From Myxococcota bacterium (GTDB lineage: Bacteria > Myxococcota_A > Polyangia > Polyangiales > Polyangiaceae): DNA of 61,087 bases. Positions 10,651 through 21,758 of this stretch are shown here, piece after piece; position 1 is the first letter of the stretch, and each line of letters opens with the position of its first letter. Location of the stretch: assembly GCA_963169915.1 (NCBI GenBank), contig CAUJEM010000104.1, positions 1-61,087 on the forward strand, in the 5' to 3' direction. The notes under the pieces are model-generated. The model did no database searches and was not told where the DNA came from. It was given only the letters and a program-made list of their open reading frames with translations. The translations under genes and the position numbers were made by a program.

Positions 10651-12936
10651 TCAGCGCTGGGTGCGGCGACGAGCGATCACGCCGACCGCCACCGCCAGCC
10701 CGGCGAGCGGCGCGAGCCCCGCGGCCAGCCAGCGTGAGGGCGGCGCCGAGGGAGCGCGGAGCGCGGCGGGCGCCGGGCGCGCCTCGGGCTTGACGAGGGC
10801 GTGGGCGTCGCTCGGCGCGGCCGCGAAGACGATGGTGAGCATCACCGACGCCGCCACGCCCGCGGCGACGCGTGCGTAGCTCCACGCCCGCGCCGTTCCG
10901 AGCTCCAGCTCCGGCCAGAGCGAGAGGGTGGCGCCGAGCATCAGGATGGCGACCCCGAGCCAGATGAACCCGACGAGCGGGTTGATGTGGATCTGGAAGG
11001 TTGCTTGGCGCGTCTCCGGGCTGATGGTGCCGACCACGACGTAGAGATCTTCCAACGGGTGATGCAGCATGGCCACCTCGGTGGAGGGCATCTCGCTCTT
11101 GGCGTAGATGAACTTGCCGGGGCTGACCGAGCCCCAGGGCTTGCCGTGACGGGTGACGTCCAGATCCGCGAACGCGGCGCGCTTCTCGGAGTCCACCGTC
11201 ATCCGGGGCGCGCGGTAGGTCAGCTCATAGGCGCCGATCTGGTGGCGCTCCCCGGGGCGCAGCGTGGTCTCGTGGTCCGTGCCCCAAGCGCGGCCGGTGA
11301 AGCCGATGAACATCAGCGCCACGCCCACGTGGACGATGTAGCCGCCGTAGCGCCGGCGGTTCTTGTCCACCAGCCGCACGAGGGCCATCAGCCAGCCCTC
11401 CGGCTCTTGGCGCTTGCTCGCCGCCGCGCGGCGGGCCTGCGCGCCGCGCCAGAACTCTTGCACCACCACCGCGAGGTTGAAGGCCACCAGGCTGATGACC
11501 ACCAGCGGCGCCACCGCCCCGGCGTGCTTGAGCGCCACGCCGACGGCGCCGGGGTAAAACTGATCGTTGGGCACGATGGCGGCGAAGCCCAGCGCCTTGC
11601 CGAAGGCCAGGTGCAGCGCGCCGCCGAGCACCAGGGCCGCCACGGGGAACACCGCCGCGCGGCGCAGCGCGGTCTGGCTGGTCTTGCGCCAGCCGAACAG
11701 GGGCGCGAGCCCCATGAGCAGGAGCAGCGCGATGCCGATGGGCGCCAGCCAGCGGTTGAAGAAGGGGGGGCCGACGGTGACGCTCTCCTTCCAGAGCCAC
11801 TCGCTGATCTTCGGGAAGACGGTGGCGACGGAGATGAACACCGCGATGCCGAGCAGCGCCCAGTTGTTGAGCACGAACATGGCCTCACGGCTGGCGACCG
11901 CCTCCACCTCACCCTGGGAGCGTAGCTGCGGCAGGCGCCACACGATGAGCGCGAGGCTCAGCGCCGCGATGAGGGCCATGAAGTAGACGAAGAAGAGCCC
12001 GATGTCGCTCTGCGCGAAGCTGTGCACGCTGGCGATGAGCCCGGAGCGCGTGAGGAAGGTCCCGAAGATGGTGAGGAAGAACGTGCCGCAGATGAGCGCG
12101 ATGTTCCACACCTTGAGCATGTTGCGCCGCTCCTGGATCATGGTGGAGTGCAGGTAGGCGGTGGCCGTGAACCAGGGGATGCACGCGGCGTTCTCCACCG
12201 GATCCCAAGCCCAGTAGCCGCCCCAGCCGAGCTCCTCGTAGGCCCAGAGCATGCCCATCACGTTGCCGAGGCTGAGAAACAGCCAGGCGAACAGCATCCA
12301 CTTGCGTGTCGCGACGATCCACTCGTTGTCCAGTCGCTTGGTGACGAGCGCCGCCACGGCGAACGCGAAGGGCACCGAGCAGCCCACGAAGCCCACGTAG
12401 AGGCTGGGCGGGTGGAACATCATGTAAAAGTTGCGAAGCTGCGGGTTGAGGCCCTCTCCGTCCGGCGGCGCCCCCGCCAGGCTGGTCCAGAACGGGTTGG
12501 CGGCGAAGATCATCGTGATGGCGAAGAAGCTCACGATGCCCATCAGGGTGGCGATGACCCAGGGCTGCAGCTCGCGGTAGCGGCCCTTCAGCCACGCTAC
12601 GCAGCCGGAGGTGTAGAGGCTGAGCAGCGCCAGCCACCAGAGCAGGCTGCCGTCCTGCCCGCCCCAGAGCGCGGCGAACAGGTAGCTGGGGCTCATGCTG
12701 CGGTCGCTGTAGCGAGCCACGTAGCGGAGCCGGAAGTCGTGCGTGATGAAGGCGTAGGCGAGCAGGAGCACGGCGAGGCCGGCCGCCGCGCAGGTGGCGT
12801 AGGCCCCGAGCCGCGCCGACTGCAAGAGGCGCGGGCGACCGCGGGCCGCGGCGATGGAGATACCCCCGGTGTACGCGGAGAGCACCAGGATGGCGTAGAG
12901 CGTGGCCTCTCCGAACTCAGGTAAGGTCTGCCACAT
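10651..12936 (-). CDS. ccmF: Cytochrome c haem lyase subunit CcmF
   Basis: CcmF is the multi-spanning subunit of the system I haem lyase that joins haem to apocytochrome c on the periplasmic side. The protein has about 15 membrane helices and the haem-handling tryptophan-rich motif WGGYWAWDPVENA (about residue 235), together with GQDGSLLWWLALLS earlier, both hallmarks of CcmF. The large periplasmic C-terminal domain is present. The start is taken at the ATG (12936) before WQTLPEFGE; an ATG four codons upstream (12948) is also possible. It leads an operon with two smaller envelope proteins. The other ccm genes are not in the window. Confidence 0.92.
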   Translation of the reverse strand: MWQTLPEFGEATLYAILVLSAYTGGISIAAARGRPRLLQSARLGAYATCAAAGLAVLLLAYAFITHDFRLRYVARYSDRSMSPSYLFAALWGGQDGSLLWWLALLSLYTSGCVAWLKGRYRELQPWVIATLMGIVSFFAITMIFAANPFWTSLAGAPPDGEGLNPQLRNFYMMFHPPSLYVGFVGCSVPFAFAVAALVTKRLDNEWIVATRKWMLFAWLFLSLGNVMGMLWAYEELGWGGYWAWDPVENAACIPWFTATAYLHSTMIQERRNMLKVWNIALICGTFFLTIFGTFLTRSGLIASVHSFAQSDIGLFFVYFMALIAALSLALIVWRLPQLRSQGEVEAVASREAMFVLNNWALLGIAVFISVATVFPKISEWLWKESVTVGPPFFNRWLAPIGIALLLLMGLAPLFGWRKTSQTALRRAAVFPVAALVLGGALHLAFGKALGFAAIVPNDQFYPGAVGVALKHAGAVAPLVVISLVAFNLAVVVQEFWRGAQARRAAASKRQEPEGWLMALVRLVDKNRRRYGGYIVHVGVALMFIGFTGRAWGTDHETTLRPGERHQIGAYELTYRAPRMTVDSEKRAAFADLDVTRHGKPWGSVSPGKFIYAKSEMPSTEVAMLHHPLEDLYVVVGTISPETRQATFQIHINPLVGFIWLGVAILMLGATLSLWPELELGTARAWSYARVAAGVAASVMLTIVFAAAPSDAHALVKPEARPAPAALRAPSAPPSRWLAAGLAPLAGLAVAVGVIARRRTQR

Positions 12937-12978
12937 GGCGGGGGCCATATAGCACCCGCGCGCGCAGGTGGCGGAAGA

Positions 12979-13704
12979 TCAGCTCACCGTGGTGCCGACG
13001 AGCTCACCCAGACACACCCGCTTGATGTTGCCGCGGGACATCTTGAACACCCGAATAGGTAGCCCATTTTCGCGGCAGAGCGCCACGGCGGTGGAGTCCA
13101 TCACGCCGAGGTGTTCGCTCAAGAAGCGGTCGTAGCTCACTTGATCGAGCAGGGACGCCTCGGCGTGGTGCGCGGGGTCACGGTCGTAGATGCCCTCCAC
13201 CTTGGTGGCCTTGAACAGCGCGCTGGCGCGGATCTCCATGGCGCGCAGCGCCGCGGCGGTGTCCGTGGAGAAGTAGGGGTTGCCGGTGCCGGCGGCGAAG
13301 ATGACCACGTTGCCGCGCTCGAGGTGCCGGATGGCGCGCCGGCGGATGTAGGGCTCGGCCACCTGCTTCATCTCGAGCGCCGTCATCACGCGGGTGCGCA
13401 CGCCGGCGCGCTCCAGCGCGTCCTGCAGCGCGAGCGAATTGATGACCGTGGCGAGCATCCCCATGTAGTCGCTCTGCCCGCGGTCCATGCCCTCGCTGGC
13501 GCCGCGCAGCCCGCGGAAGATGTTCCCGCCGCCGACCACGACGCCGATCTCCACGCCCGCGGCCTGCACCTCCGCGAGCTCCGCGGCGGTGTCTTTCAGG
13601 GTCGTGGTGTCGATGCCCGCGCCGCCGGTGGCGCCGGAGAGCGCCTCCCCGCTGAGCTTGATGACGACCCGGGAGTAGCGAAGAGGAGAAGCGTCGTCCG
13701 TCAC
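12979..13704 (-). CDS. pyrH: UMP kinase
   Basis: PyrH phosphorylates UMP to UDP. The 241-residue protein has the amino acid kinase fold: [10 protein letters not shown] at the N-terminus, [27 protein letters not shown], the conserved [20 protein letters not shown], and [13 protein letters not shown]. The GTG at 13704 is preferred because it gives exactly the usual length and starts the protein just before [12 protein letters not shown]; no clear Shine-Dalgarno is seen. An in-frame ATG further upstream would add 52 Arg/Gly-rich residues that look non-coding. It is divergent from the PpiC-type gene, with a 113-bp shared upstream region. tsf, rpsB and frr, often its neighbours, are not here. Confidence 0.95.
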   Translation of the reverse strand: MTDDASPLRYSRVVIKLSGEALSGATGGAGIDTTTLKDTAAELAEVQAAGVEIGVVVGGGNIFRGLRGASEGMDRGQSDYMGMLATVINSLALQDALERAGVRTRVMTALEMKQVAEPYIRRRAIRHLERGNVVIFAAGTGNPYFSTDTAAALRAMEIRASALFKATKVEGIYDRDPAHHAEASLLDQVSYDRFLSEHLGVMDSTAVALCRENGLPIRVFKMSRGNIKRVCLGELVGTTVS

Positions 13705-13817
13705 GGCGCCGCGGCTTAGCCTGCACCCGCCGGCGCTGCAACGCACGCCGCGCCCGCCCCTCCCGCGCGCCGCGCTGGCAGGGGGGCGCGGCCCGTAGTA
13801 GGTGCTGGGCCTAGCAG

Positions 13818-14834
13818 ATGTCTCGGTCCCAACGCTTCGGCCCCGCCCTGCTCGCGGCATGGTCCTCGCTGGCGCTCGGCGGCGCGGGCTGCCAAGGGAA
13901 GTCCTCCACCCCGGCGCCGAGCCCCAGCGCCTCGGTCGCCGCCGATCCGCTCGAGCTCGACCCGGAGCTGGCCGCCAAGGTGCTCGCCAAGGTCGGTGAC
14001 CGCCAGATCACGCTCGGGGACTACGCCTCGGCGCTCGCCCGGATGGACCAGTTCGAGCGGCTGAGGTACCAGACGCCGGAGCGCCGCCGCCAGCTCCTCC
14101 AAGAGCTCATCAACGCCGAGCTGCTCGCCGCGGAGGCCCGCCGGCGCGGCCTGGCGGAGCTGCCGGAGACGCAGGAGCGCGTCCGGCAGCTGCTTCGTGA
14201 CGAGCTGCAGCGTGATCTGCGCGTCAAGCTGATGCGGCCCGGGGAGCTGCCGGAGGCGGAGGTGCGCAGCTACTACGAGGCGCACAAGGCGGACTTCGCC
14301 GATCCGGAGCGGCGCCGGGTCGCGGTCATCGTGCTGGAGGACGAGGCGAAGGCGAGCCGGGTGCTCGCGGAGGCCCGCGCGGGGGGCGCGGTGGAGTGGG
14401 GCCAGCTCGTGCGCGCGCACTCGGTGGATCAGGCGCCGAACCCGACGGCCACCGCGCCGCTGGAGCTCGCGGGGGATCTCGGCATCGTCTCGCCTCCGGG
14501 GGAGCCGCGCGGCAGCAATCCGCGCGTCCCCGAGGGCGTGCGCGCCGCGGTCTTCACGCTGGCCAAGGTGGGTGACGTCGCCGAGCAGCTCGTGCAGGAC
14601 GGCAAGCGCTACTACGTCGTCAAGCTCACCGGGCTCACCGAGGCGCGCACGCGCAGCTACGCGGAGGCCGAGCGGAGCCTGCGCGTCACGCTGGCGCAGC
14701 AGCAGCTCGAGGCAGCGGAGCAGAAGTATGAGCAGGAGCTGCGCCAGCGCTACCCCGTGAAGATTGACTCGGAGCGGCTCTCCGAGGTGCGCCTGCCCGC
14801 CATGGATCATGTCGCGCCTGCCGCCAGTCGTTGA
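13818..14834 (+). CDS. SurA/PpiC-type peptidyl-prolyl isomerase lipoprotein
   Basis: The product is 338 residues with a signal peptide and lipobox GGAGC (Cys25), so it should be an envelope lipoprotein. The helical N-terminal chaperone part reads [19 protein letters not shown] (SurA_N type), followed by [17 protein letters not shown] parvulin-like domain follows (about 150-290) with [20 protein letters not shown] and [11 protein letters not shown]. It probably helps fold exported or outer-membrane proteins. Its end overlaps the KamA-type gene by 26 bp, so the two are likely cotranscribed, although no shared function is obvious. Parvulin catalytic residues could not be verified by eye. Confidence 0.75.
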   Translation: MSRSQRFGPALLAAWSSLALGGAGCQGKSSTPAPSPSASVAADPLELDPELAAKVLAKVGDRQITLGDYASALARMDQFERLRYQTPERRRQLLQELINAELLAAEARRRGLAELPETQERVRQLLRDELQRDLRVKLMRPGELPEAEVRSYYEAHKADFADPERRRVAVIVLEDEAKASRVLAEARAGGAVEWGQLVRAHSVDQAPNPTATAPLELAGDLGIVSPPGEPRGSNPRVPEGVRAAVFTLAKVGDVAEQLVQDGKRYYVVKLTGLTEARTRSYAEAERSLRVTLAQQQLEAAEQKYEQELRQRYPVKIDSERLSEVRLPAMDHVAPAASR

Positions 14835-15906
14835 GGCCAGCGACTGGCGCTGGCAGCTTCGGCACGGCGTCCGGAGCTTGGCGGGGCTCGAGGCCGCGCT
14901 CGAGCTCACCGAGGACGAGCGCCGCGGGGCGCGCGCCGCCGAGACGGCCGGCTTCCCCATCGCGATCACGCCCTACTATCTCGGCCTCATCGACCCACGG
15001 GATCCCGCGTGCCCCATCCGGCGGCAGGTCGTCCCCCGAGCGTCCGAGCTCCAGCAGGTGCCGGGTGATCTGAGGGACCCGCTCGGGGAGGAGGCTCACG
15101 AGGTCGCCCCGGAGCTCGTGCAGCGCTACCCGGACCGCGCGCTGCTGCTCGTCAGTGATCGCTGCGCGGTCTACTGCAGATTTTGCACGCGCAGCCGCAT
15201 GGTGGGCGGCGGCGGCGGCCCGCGCTCGCTCGAGCGGCTGGGGCCGGCCTTCGAGTACCTGCGCGCCCACCCCGAGGTGAGCGACGTCATCATCAGCGGG
15301 GGAGATCCGCTCACCATGACCACCGAGCGCCTGGTGCGCATCGTGGAGGAGCTGCGGAGCATCCCGCACGTGGAGACCCTCCGGCTCGCCACGCGCGTGC
15401 CGGTGGTGCTCCCGCAGCGCATCACCGAGGAGCTGCTCGAGGCGCTGCGTCCCCACCACCCGCTCTGGGTCATGACGCACTTCAATCACCCACGGGAGCT
15501 GACGGAGGAGAGCCGCGCCGCGCTCCGCCGGCTGGCGGACGCGGGCTTTCCGGTGATGAACCACAGCGTCCTCCTGCGCGGCGTCAACGACGACGCGGCG
15601 ACGCTGGCGGCCCTCTTCCGAGGGCTCGTGCGGGAGCGCGCGCGGCCGTACTACCTGCTCCAGGCGGACCCAGTGCGGGGGACCGGGCACCTGCGCACCA
15701 GCGTGGCCCAGGGGCTCGCGCTGATGGAGGCGCTCCAGGGCCGGCTGAGCGGCATCGCGCTCCCGAAATACATCATCGACGCCCCGGGGGGCGTGGGCAA
15801 AGTGCCCATGACGCCGGACTACGTGGTGCGCCGAGCGCCCGGCGTCACCACGCTGCGCACCTGGCGCGGGGTGGAGGTCGACTACCTCGACCCGCCGGAG
15901 CGGTGA
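14809..15906 (+). CDS. kamA: KamA-family radical SAM lysine 2,3-aminomutase
   Basis: The 365-residue protein has the radical SAM cluster motif CAVYCRFC (Cys119, Cys123, Cys126), the GGDPL strand for SAM binding and, near the C-terminus, [10 protein letters not shown], which carries the PLP-binding lysine of lysine 2,3-aminomutases. The N-terminal [12 protein letters not shown] is typical of the family. It would interconvert lysine and beta-lysine, or act as EpmB in beta-lysylation of elongation factor P; sequence alone does not separate these. The start at 14809 places the protein at the family N-terminus. It overlaps the end of the PpiC-type gene. No epmA or efp is nearby. Confidence 0.85.
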   Translation: MSRLPPVVEASDWRWQLRHGVRSLAGLEAALELTEDERRGARAAETAGFPIAITPYYLGLIDPRDPACPIRRQVVPRASELQQVPGDLRDPLGEEAHEVAPELVQRYPDRALLLVSDRCAVYCRFCTRSRMVGGGGGPRSLERLGPAFEYLRAHPEVSDVIISGGDPLTMTTERLVRIVEELRSIPHVETLRLATRVPVVLPQRITEELLEALRPHHPLWVMTHFNHPRELTEESRAALRRLADAGFPVMNHSVLLRGVNDDAATLAALFRGLVRERARPYYLLQADPVRGTGHLRTSVAQGLALMEALQGRLSGIALPKYIIDAPGGVGKVPMTPDYVVRRAPGVTTLRTWRGVEVDYLDPPER

Positions 15907-15971
15907 GCGCCCAGCCCGAATGCCGGTCGCCCATGACGCGCCGGGCCGAAGATGCTAGCGAGCCGCCCACC

Positions 15972-17525
15972 ATGTCCCGAGACCACCAGGCCTTCCCGGA
16001 GCTCGACGCCCTGAACGAACAAGCCCTGCTCGGCGGGGGCCAAGCCCGGATCGACAAGCAGCACCAGGGCGGCAAGCTCACCGCGCGCGAGCGCATCGAG
16101 CTCTTGCTCGACGCGGGCAGCTTCGTCGAGATGGACCGCTTCGTCACCCACCGCTGCGCGGACTTCGACATGCAGTCGCAAAAGGTCCTGGGGGACGGCG
16201 TGGTCACGGGACACGGCACGGTGGACGGGCGGCGGGTGTTCGTGTTCGCCCAGGACTTCACGGTGTTCGGCGGCTCGCTGAGCGCGGCCTACGCCTCGAA
16301 GATCACCAAGGTGATGGATCTGGCGCTGAAGGTGGGCGCGCCCGTCATCGGCCTGAACGACTCCGGCGGCGCGCGCATCCAGGAGGGGGTGGAGAGCCTG
16401 GCGGGCTACGCGGAGATCTTCACGCGCAACGTGCTGTCGAGCGGCGTGGTCCCGCAGCTCAGCGCCATCCTGGGGCCCTGCGCGGGCGGCGCCGTGTACT
16501 CCCCCGCGATGACGGACTTCATCTTCATGGTGGAGAAGACCAGCTACATGTTCATCACCGGGCCGGACGTCATCAAGACGGTGACGCACGAGGAGGTGAG
16601 CAAGGAGCAGCTCGGCGGCGCCAGCGCGCACGCCGTCAAGAGCGGCGTGTGCCATTTCACCGCCCCAGACGACGCCGCCTGCATCGCGCAGATCCGCCAC
16701 TTGCTCGGTTTTCTGCCCCAGAACAACCTGGAGGATCCGCCGCGGCGCGCCTCGGCGGATCCGGTGGATCGCCTGGTGCCGGAGCTGGACACGCTGGTGC
16801 CCGTGGAGAGCAACAAGCCCTACGACATGACGCGCGTCATCGCCGCCGTGGTGGACGACGGCGAGCTGTTCCAGGTGCAGGAGCAGTACGCCAAGAACAT
16901 CGTCTGCGGCTTCGCGCGGATCGGCGGGCGCCCGGTGGGCGTGGTCGCCAACCAGCCAGCGTTCTTGGCGGGCGTGCTCGACATCGACGCCAGCCTCAAG
17001 GCGGCGCGCTTCGTGCGCTTCTGTGACTGCTTCAACCTGCCCATCGTCACCTTCGTGGACGTGCCCGGGTTTCTGCCAGGCGTGGAGCAGGAGCACCGCG
17101 GCATCATCACCCACGGGGCCAAGCTGCTGTTCGCGTACGTGGAGGCGACCGTGCCCAAGCTCACGGTCATCACGCGCAAGGCCTACGGCGGCGCGTACGA
17201 CGTGATGAGCAGCAAGCACATCCGTGGGGACGTCAACTTCGCCTTCCCCAACGCGGAGATCGCCGTGATGGGCCCGGACGGCGCCGTCAACATCGTCTAC
17301 AAGAACCAGATCGAGGCGGCCGCAGACAAGGAGCAGGCGCGCCGGGCCTTCGTGGAGGAGTACCGCGCCAAGTTCGCCAACCCCGCCAAGGCAGCGGCGC
17401 TCGGCTTCATCGACGAGGTCATCTACCCGCGCGACACGCGCCGGCGCCTGGCGGCCTCGCTCGACATGCTGGCCACCAAGCGGCTCAGCAACCCGCCGCG
17501 CAAGCACGGCAACATCCCGCTGTGA
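15972..17525 (+). CDS. pccB: Acyl-CoA carboxylase beta subunit (propionyl-CoA carboxylase type)
   Basis: This carboxyltransferase subunit transfers carboxyl from carboxybiotin to propionyl- or acetyl-CoA, giving methylmalonyl- or malonyl-CoA. The 517-residue protein begins [21 protein letters not shown], the usual PccB N-terminus, and has two crotonase-like halves with [54 protein letters not shown] and [15 protein letters not shown]. It ends PRKHGNIPL, as in PccB proteins. The start at 15972 is preferred over an ATG at 15933. The biotin-carrying alpha chain is not in the window. Propionyl-CoA rather than acetyl-CoA is inferred from the PccB-like ends. Confidence 0.9.
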   Translation: MSRDHQAFPELDALNEQALLGGGQARIDKQHQGGKLTARERIELLLDAGSFVEMDRFVTHRCADFDMQSQKVLGDGVVTGHGTVDGRRVFVFAQDFTVFGGSLSAAYASKITKVMDLALKVGAPVIGLNDSGGARIQEGVESLAGYAEIFTRNVLSSGVVPQLSAILGPCAGGAVYSPAMTDFIFMVEKTSYMFITGPDVIKTVTHEEVSKEQLGGASAHAVKSGVCHFTAPDDAACIAQIRHLLGFLPQNNLEDPPRRASADPVDRLVPELDTLVPVESNKPYDMTRVIAAVVDDGELFQVQEQYAKNIVCGFARIGGRPVGVVANQPAFLAGVLDIDASLKAARFVRFCDCFNLPIVTFVDVPGFLPGVEQEHRGIITHGAKLLFAYVEATVPKLTVITRKAYGGAYDVMSSKHIRGDVNFAFPNAEIAVMGPDGAVNIVYKNQIEAAADKEQARRAFVEEYRAKFANPAKAAALGFIDEVIYPRDTRRRLAASLDMLATKRLSNPPRKHGNIPL

Positions 17526-17537
17526 GCCGCTGAGCCC

Positions 17538-18932
17538 TCAGCGGAGCAGGAGCAGGAGCGCCCCGCAGAGCAGGGCGAGCGCGAGGAGCGCGGCCGCGCC
17601 GACGCCGAGGCCGCGCCGCACCTGGGCGTCATCGGCCGCGTCCAGCGCCGCCAGCACCAGCGCGTGGCGCGTGGCGGCGGCCAGCACCTGGGCGTCGGCG
17701 GCGCGGAGCGCCTCGAGCGTGGCGGGGGCGAGGGGGAGCGGGTGACGGCGCTGCAAGGCCTGGCGTAGGAGGTTGGCCCAGGCCTGGCGCTCTCGGCCTG
17801 CGGCGCGCTCGAAGGCGGCGCTCTGGGTGGCGTCGAGGAGGCGAAACTGCTGCTCGAGCTGGCGCTCTTGGGTGCCGAGGGCGCGCGCCGCTTGGGCGCG
17901 GCGCTGCGCGGCGGCGTCGTGCTCGCCGATGATGCGCCGGGCGGCGAGGGCGGCCTCGCGCGCGGGCGCGAGCCGCGCCTCCGCGTCCGCGACCGCGGCC
18001 TGCTTCTCCTGGAAGGTCGCTCGCTGCGCCTCCGTGGGGGAGGTCTTGCGCGCCTGGGCCTCGTGCACGGCGGCGACGGCGTTGCGCAGCTCGATGTTCG
18101 CGCGCTGCGCGCGCGCCTCGGCGCGCTGCAGCGCCTGCTCGGCCTCGGCGAGGCGCGCGTCGTCTGGTGCGCGGGCGAGCTGGGCTCGGCGGTCCTCGGC
18201 CTCGAGCGCGGCTCGATCGCGAGCGAGCGCTTCGAGGGCTTGCGCGTGCGCCTGGTGCGTCTGCGCCGAGCGCTGACGTTGCTGCTGGGTCTCGAGGCTC
18301 AAGGCGTCGATGGCGGGCAGCTCCAGGGCGAGCTCGCCCACGGCTTGCAGCGCTGGCCGCTGCCGACGAGCGCAGTCCGCGAGCAGCTCGTCGCGCTCGT
18401 GCTCCGCGCGCTCCAAGAGCGTGAGCTCTTGCGCGAGGCTGCGCGTGAGCGCCCTGCGGCGCAGCAGGACGCGCAGCGCGTAGAGGGGCGCTTGGAGGGC
18501 GCTCGTGGGGAGCGCCGGGTAGGCGGCGAAGTCCGCGAGCTCGCGCGCCTCCGGCCGCAGGCTGGCCGGCTCCGGGGTGATCCCGGTGGGCAGCGCGACG
18601 TGGGTGGGCGCGGGCCCCTCCGGGCTCGCCACCGTGGCCGTCTCGAGGCTCGGTGCCACGGGGCCTTCGTCGAGGTGCAGCTCGGCGCCCAGGTCGAGCC
18701 GGGGGGCGGCGGCCTCTGCGCCCTCGTGGAGCTCGAGCGGCGCGCCGGAGTCGTCGAGCTCGAACTCACCGCTGCCAAAGTAGCCGCTGAGGGGGCCGGC
18801 GGGGGCGCTGGTGGGAGGGGCGACGCGGGGCTCGGCGCTCGGGGTGGGCGCGGCCGACGCCTCCTGGCGGCTGGGCGCCGTGGGGACGTCGAGGTCGGGG
18901 ATGGCGTCCAGCTCGCTCGGAGGCTCGGCCAT
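17538..18932 (-). CDS. Long coiled-coil protein with C-terminal membrane anchor
   Basis: The product is 464 residues. The first 140 are acidic and Pro/Ala-rich, probably disordered. Residues about 170-430 form Ala/Glu/Gln/Arg-rich coiled coil with heptad-like spacing. A single hydrophobic helix (AAALLALALLCGALLLLL) closes the protein, so it would be tail-anchored. The start at 18932 is chosen because an upstream in-frame ATG adds only Arg/Gly-rich sequence. No enzymatic motif is present. It is convergent with the carboxylase gene (12 bp apart) and divergent from the large membrane protein that follows. Confidence 0.6.
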   Translation of the reverse strand: MAEPPSELDAIPDLDVPTAPSRQEASAAPTPSAEPRVAPPTSAPAGPLSGYFGSGEFELDDSGAPLELHEGAEAAAPRLDLGAELHLDEGPVAPSLETATVASPEGPAPTHVALPTGITPEPASLRPEARELADFAAYPALPTSALQAPLYALRVLLRRRALTRSLAQELTLLERAEHERDELLADCARRQRPALQAVGELALELPAIDALSLETQQQRQRSAQTHQAHAQALEALARDRAALEAEDRRAQLARAPDDARLAEAEQALQRAEARAQRANIELRNAVAAVHEAQARKTSPTEAQRATFQEKQAAVADAEARLAPAREAALAARRIIGEHDAAAQRRAQAARALGTQERQLEQQFRLLDATQSAAFERAAGRERQAWANLLRQALQRRHPLPLAPATLEALRAADAQVLAAATRHALVLAALDAADDAQVRRGLGVGAAALLALALLCGALLLLLR

Positions 18933-19087
18933 GGTGAGCCGTAGTCTACCCGACCCGAGCGGGGTCGGGGTGCGCCCCAAGGCGGCGCCGGGGGGGCCTA
19001 CCGCGCGGGCGCACGGGCCAGTGGCTCGAGGAGGGCGGCGCGAGTATAGTGCGCGCCCGCGGGTATCGGTCGAGGAGCTGCGTCCAC

Positions 19088-21268
19088 GTGTCAGTGCCCA
19101 GGGGCGAACCTAGTTCCGAGCCACCGAGCGTAGCGCCCGCGCCCACGGCGCCGACCGCCACGGGCGTGGAGGCCGAAGCGTCGCGGTGGCGGCGGTGGGC
19201 GCGCGTGCTGCTCTACGTGCTCGCGGTCGCGGTGGCGGGCGGGGTGGGCTTCTGGCTGTGGCGGCAGCACCGCGTGGCCTTCGACGACGCGTGGATCTCC
19301 TTCCGCTACGCGGACAACCTCATCCGAGGCCGAGGGCTGGTCTACAACCCCGGGGAGCGGGTGGAGGGCTACACCAACCTGCTGTGGGTGCTGCTCACCG
19401 CGCTCGGGATGGCGCTGAAGCTCGAGCCGCTGTCGGTGGCGCGGGTGCTGGGGCTCGGGGCCCTGCTCGGCCAAGCAGCGCTCGTCGCGTGGCTGCTCGC
19501 GGCGGCGCGGCGGCGGCTGTCGGTGGTGGATCTTGGGCTCGCGTGCCTGCCCACGCTGCTCGTGCTCGCGGCGTCTCACGTGGAGCTCGCGGGCGCCGGG
19601 CTGGAGACGTCGCTGTTCGGGCTGCTGGCGCTCGCCACGCTCGTGCTCTTCAACGCGCCCCTCGGAGAGGGTGGCCGCGCCCTGCGCTGGCTCCGTGCCT
19701 TGGTGCCGCTCGCGCTGGTGATGACCCGCCTCGACGGCGCCCTCTTCCTCGCGGCCTCGGGGCTCAGCTGGCTGCTGTTCCGCGGCGCCGGAGCGCAGCG
19801 TGCTCGCGCGGTGCTCCGCGACGCCCTGCGCGTCTACGGACCTGCTGCCGGGCTCATCGCGCTGCTGCTGCTCTTCAAGCTCATCTATTACGGCGGCGTC
19901 CTCCCCAACACCTACTACGCGAAGGCGGCGTACCTCAACAGCTGGGACGTGGGCTGGCTCTACCTGTCGGCGTTCATGAAGAGCTACCCCGGCGTGTGGC
20001 TGCTGCTGCTGCTGAGCGCGGTGGCGCTCGGCGCCACCCGCACCGGCCCGTGGCGCCCCTTGGTGGTCGCGCTCGGGCTCTCGCTCACGGCCTTCGTGGT
20101 GTACGTGGCGAAGGCGGGCGGGGACTTCATGGAGTACCGCTTCATGTTCGAGACCTACGCCTCGCTGGTGGCGCTCGCCGGGCTCGGCGTGGTGGTGCTC
20201 GGAGAGGTGTCGCCCTGGTCGGCGCCCGCGGTGGGCGCGCTGCTGCTCATCCTGGGGCGTGGCGCGCCGGTGATGGAGAAGACCAAGGGGATGCAGTCGC
20301 TCGACGAGATGGACGGCTACGCCCGGCAGGGGGTCCGCGTCGGGACCGCGCTCGGCCAGCGGCTCCCTGCCGACACCGTCATCTCCACCACCTTGGCGGG
20401 GACCATGAGCTTCTTCTCCGATCTCAAGGTGGTCGATCAGCTAGGGCTCAACGACTACGGGGTCGCGCACCAGCCCTACAAGAACCGCTCCATCCACGCG
20501 CGCGGTCACGTCAAATGGGCCTCGCTCGACTACCTGCGAGGGCGCGGGGTAAGCTTCGCCTTTCATCACCCCGGCACGAGCGCCTGTGAGCGGCTGGAGC
20601 CGACGAGCACGCCGCAGGTGTTCATCCGCTTGGACGACGTGGAGTGCGTCCGCAGCGACGCCCTGACGATCCCGCCGGCGTTGCTCGACTACGTGTGTGG
20701 TCACCCCGAGCAGTTCTCGCTCCATGGGGTGAGCTGCCCGGAGCCGCCCGTGCTCTACGCGCCGAGCGAGGGCCCTGCGCCCGCACGCGCGGAAGAGGCG
20801 GCGCGGCGGCGGGGCCGGTGGTTACCGGAGGCCGCGCTGCGCTTCGAGACCACCGCGCCGCTCTGGGTGCAGACCGGAGACGCCTTCGAGGGCTGGCCCA
20901 TGGCCGAGCAGACGACGCGCACGCCGCCGGTGGGCGCCATCGGTAAGTTCATCACCTCCTACCACCCCACCCGCGGCGATGGCGCCACCGGGACGCTGAC
21001 GAGCGCGCCGTTTCGCATCGAGGGCGACGTCATCGCGCTGCGGGTCGGCGGCGGGAACGACCCGCGGCGGCTGCGGGTGTCGCTGCTGGTGAACGGCAAA
21101 GAGGTGCGCTCGGCGACGGGGCGCCAGACCGAGACCTTGGCCCCGCGCTTCTGGGACGTGGCGCCCTGGCGCGGCGCCGAGGCCCAGCTCGAGATCGTGG
21201 ACCAGGTGCGCGGCCGCTGGGGCCACATCATCGTGGATGAGCTGACGCAGTTCCAGAGTGAGCCGTAG
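19088..21268 (+). CDS. GT-C-type membrane glycosyltransferase, predicted
   Basis: The product is about 726 residues with a short N-terminal tail, then about ten membrane helices up to residue 410 and a soluble C-terminal part of about 310 residues. The first outer loop holds [17 protein letters not shown] and VEGYTNLLW. The DDA(W/F)ISFRYAxN and VEGYTN motifs mark GT-C glycosyltransferases related to AftB-like arabinofuranosyl- and lipid-linked-sugar transferases, where the Asp pair is catalytic. GTG at 19088 is preferred because GAGGAG lies 10 nt upstream and TATAGT at 19045-19050 would act as its -10 element. The C-terminal domain looks beta-rich. Acceptor and sugar are unknown. Confidence 0.65.
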   Translation: MSVPRGEPSSEPPSVAPAPTAPTATGVEAEASRWRRWARVLLYVLAVAVAGGVGFWLWRQHRVAFDDAWISFRYADNLIRGRGLVYNPGERVEGYTNLLWVLLTALGMALKLEPLSVARVLGLGALLGQAALVAWLLAAARRRLSVVDLGLACLPTLLVLAASHVELAGAGLETSLFGLLALATLVLFNAPLGEGGRALRWLRALVPLALVMTRLDGALFLAASGLSWLLFRGAGAQRARAVLRDALRVYGPAAGLIALLLLFKLIYYGGVLPNTYYAKAAYLNSWDVGWLYLSAFMKSYPGVWLLLLLSAVALGATRTGPWRPLVVALGLSLTAFVVYVAKAGGDFMEYRFMFETYASLVALAGLGVVVLGEVSPWSAPAVGALLLILGRGAPVMEKTKGMQSLDEMDGYARQGVRVGTALGQRLPADTVISTTLAGTMSFFSDLKVVDQLGLNDYGVAHQPYKNRSIHARGHVKWASLDYLRGRGVSFAFHHPGTSACERLEPTSTPQVFIRLDDVECVRSDALTIPPALLDYVCGHPEQFSLHGVSCPEPPVLYAPSEGPAPARAEEAARRRGRWLPEAALRFETTAPLWVQTGDAFEGWPMAEQTTRTPPVGAIGKFITSYHPTRGDGATGTLTSAPFRIEGDVIALRVGGGNDPRRLRVSLLVNGKEVRSATGRQTETLAPRFWDVAPWRGAEAQLEIVDQVRGRWGHIIVDELTQFQSEP

Positions 21269-21306
21269 CGCGGGCAGAGGCGGCGCCGTCTGCTCGCGCG
21301 GCGCGC

Positions 21307-21702
21307 TCAGGCGTGGTGGGCTTGGAGGTACTCGGTGAGCGCGACGGCGTTGTTGTGGGCCTCGTCCTTGGCGGAGTAGAGCAAGGTGACGGTGCCGGGC
21401 CGCTCGAGCCCGAGCAGCGGCTCGAGCGCCTCCGGGTGGGCGTCCAGCTCCGAGAAGTAGCGCCGCCGGAACTCCGGCCACTTGCTCGGATCGTGCTGGA
21501 ACCACTGACGCAGCTCGCTACTGGGCGCGAGCTCGCGCAGCCAGGCGTCGAGGGCGGCCGCCTCTTTGCTGAGGCCGCGCGGCCAGAGCCGATCGACGAG
21601 CACGCGCTGGCCGTCCGTGGCCGCCACGGGCTCATACACACGCTTGGCGACGAAGTGGTGACGCGGACGATGGGCACCGGAGCGGGGCTTGGAGAGCGCC
21701 AT
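21307..21702 (-). CDS. DUF488 (YeaO-like) family protein
   Basis: The product is 131 residues and contains KRVYEPV, then RVLVDRLWPRGLSKE, RELAPSSELRQWF and the tail TLLYSAKDEAHNNAVAL. These are the conserved blocks of YeaO-type DUF488 proteins, small soluble proteins of unknown biochemical role. It is convergent with the glycosyltransferase gene and divergent from the methyltransferase gene. A TAGGTT hexamer is 9 nt before the ATG and no Shine-Dalgarno is evident. Confidence 0.9.
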   Translation of the reverse strand: MALSKPRSGAHRPRHHFVAKRVYEPVAATDGQRVLVDRLWPRGLSKEAAALDAWLRELAPSSELRQWFQHDPSKWPEFRRRYFSELDAHPEALEPLLGLERPGTVTLLYSAKDEAHNNAVALTEYLQAHHA

Positions 21703-21758
21703 GACCGCCCCAACCTAGCGCCTTCAGCCCGGAGCCGCCACGCGCTACGACGGCGCGC

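Noticed and set aside
15183..15971. Upstream extension of the carboxylase beta subunit
   Set aside because: This frame runs through the kamA gene and encodes Ala/Arg/Gly-rich nonsense. The ATG at 15972 gives the normal family start.
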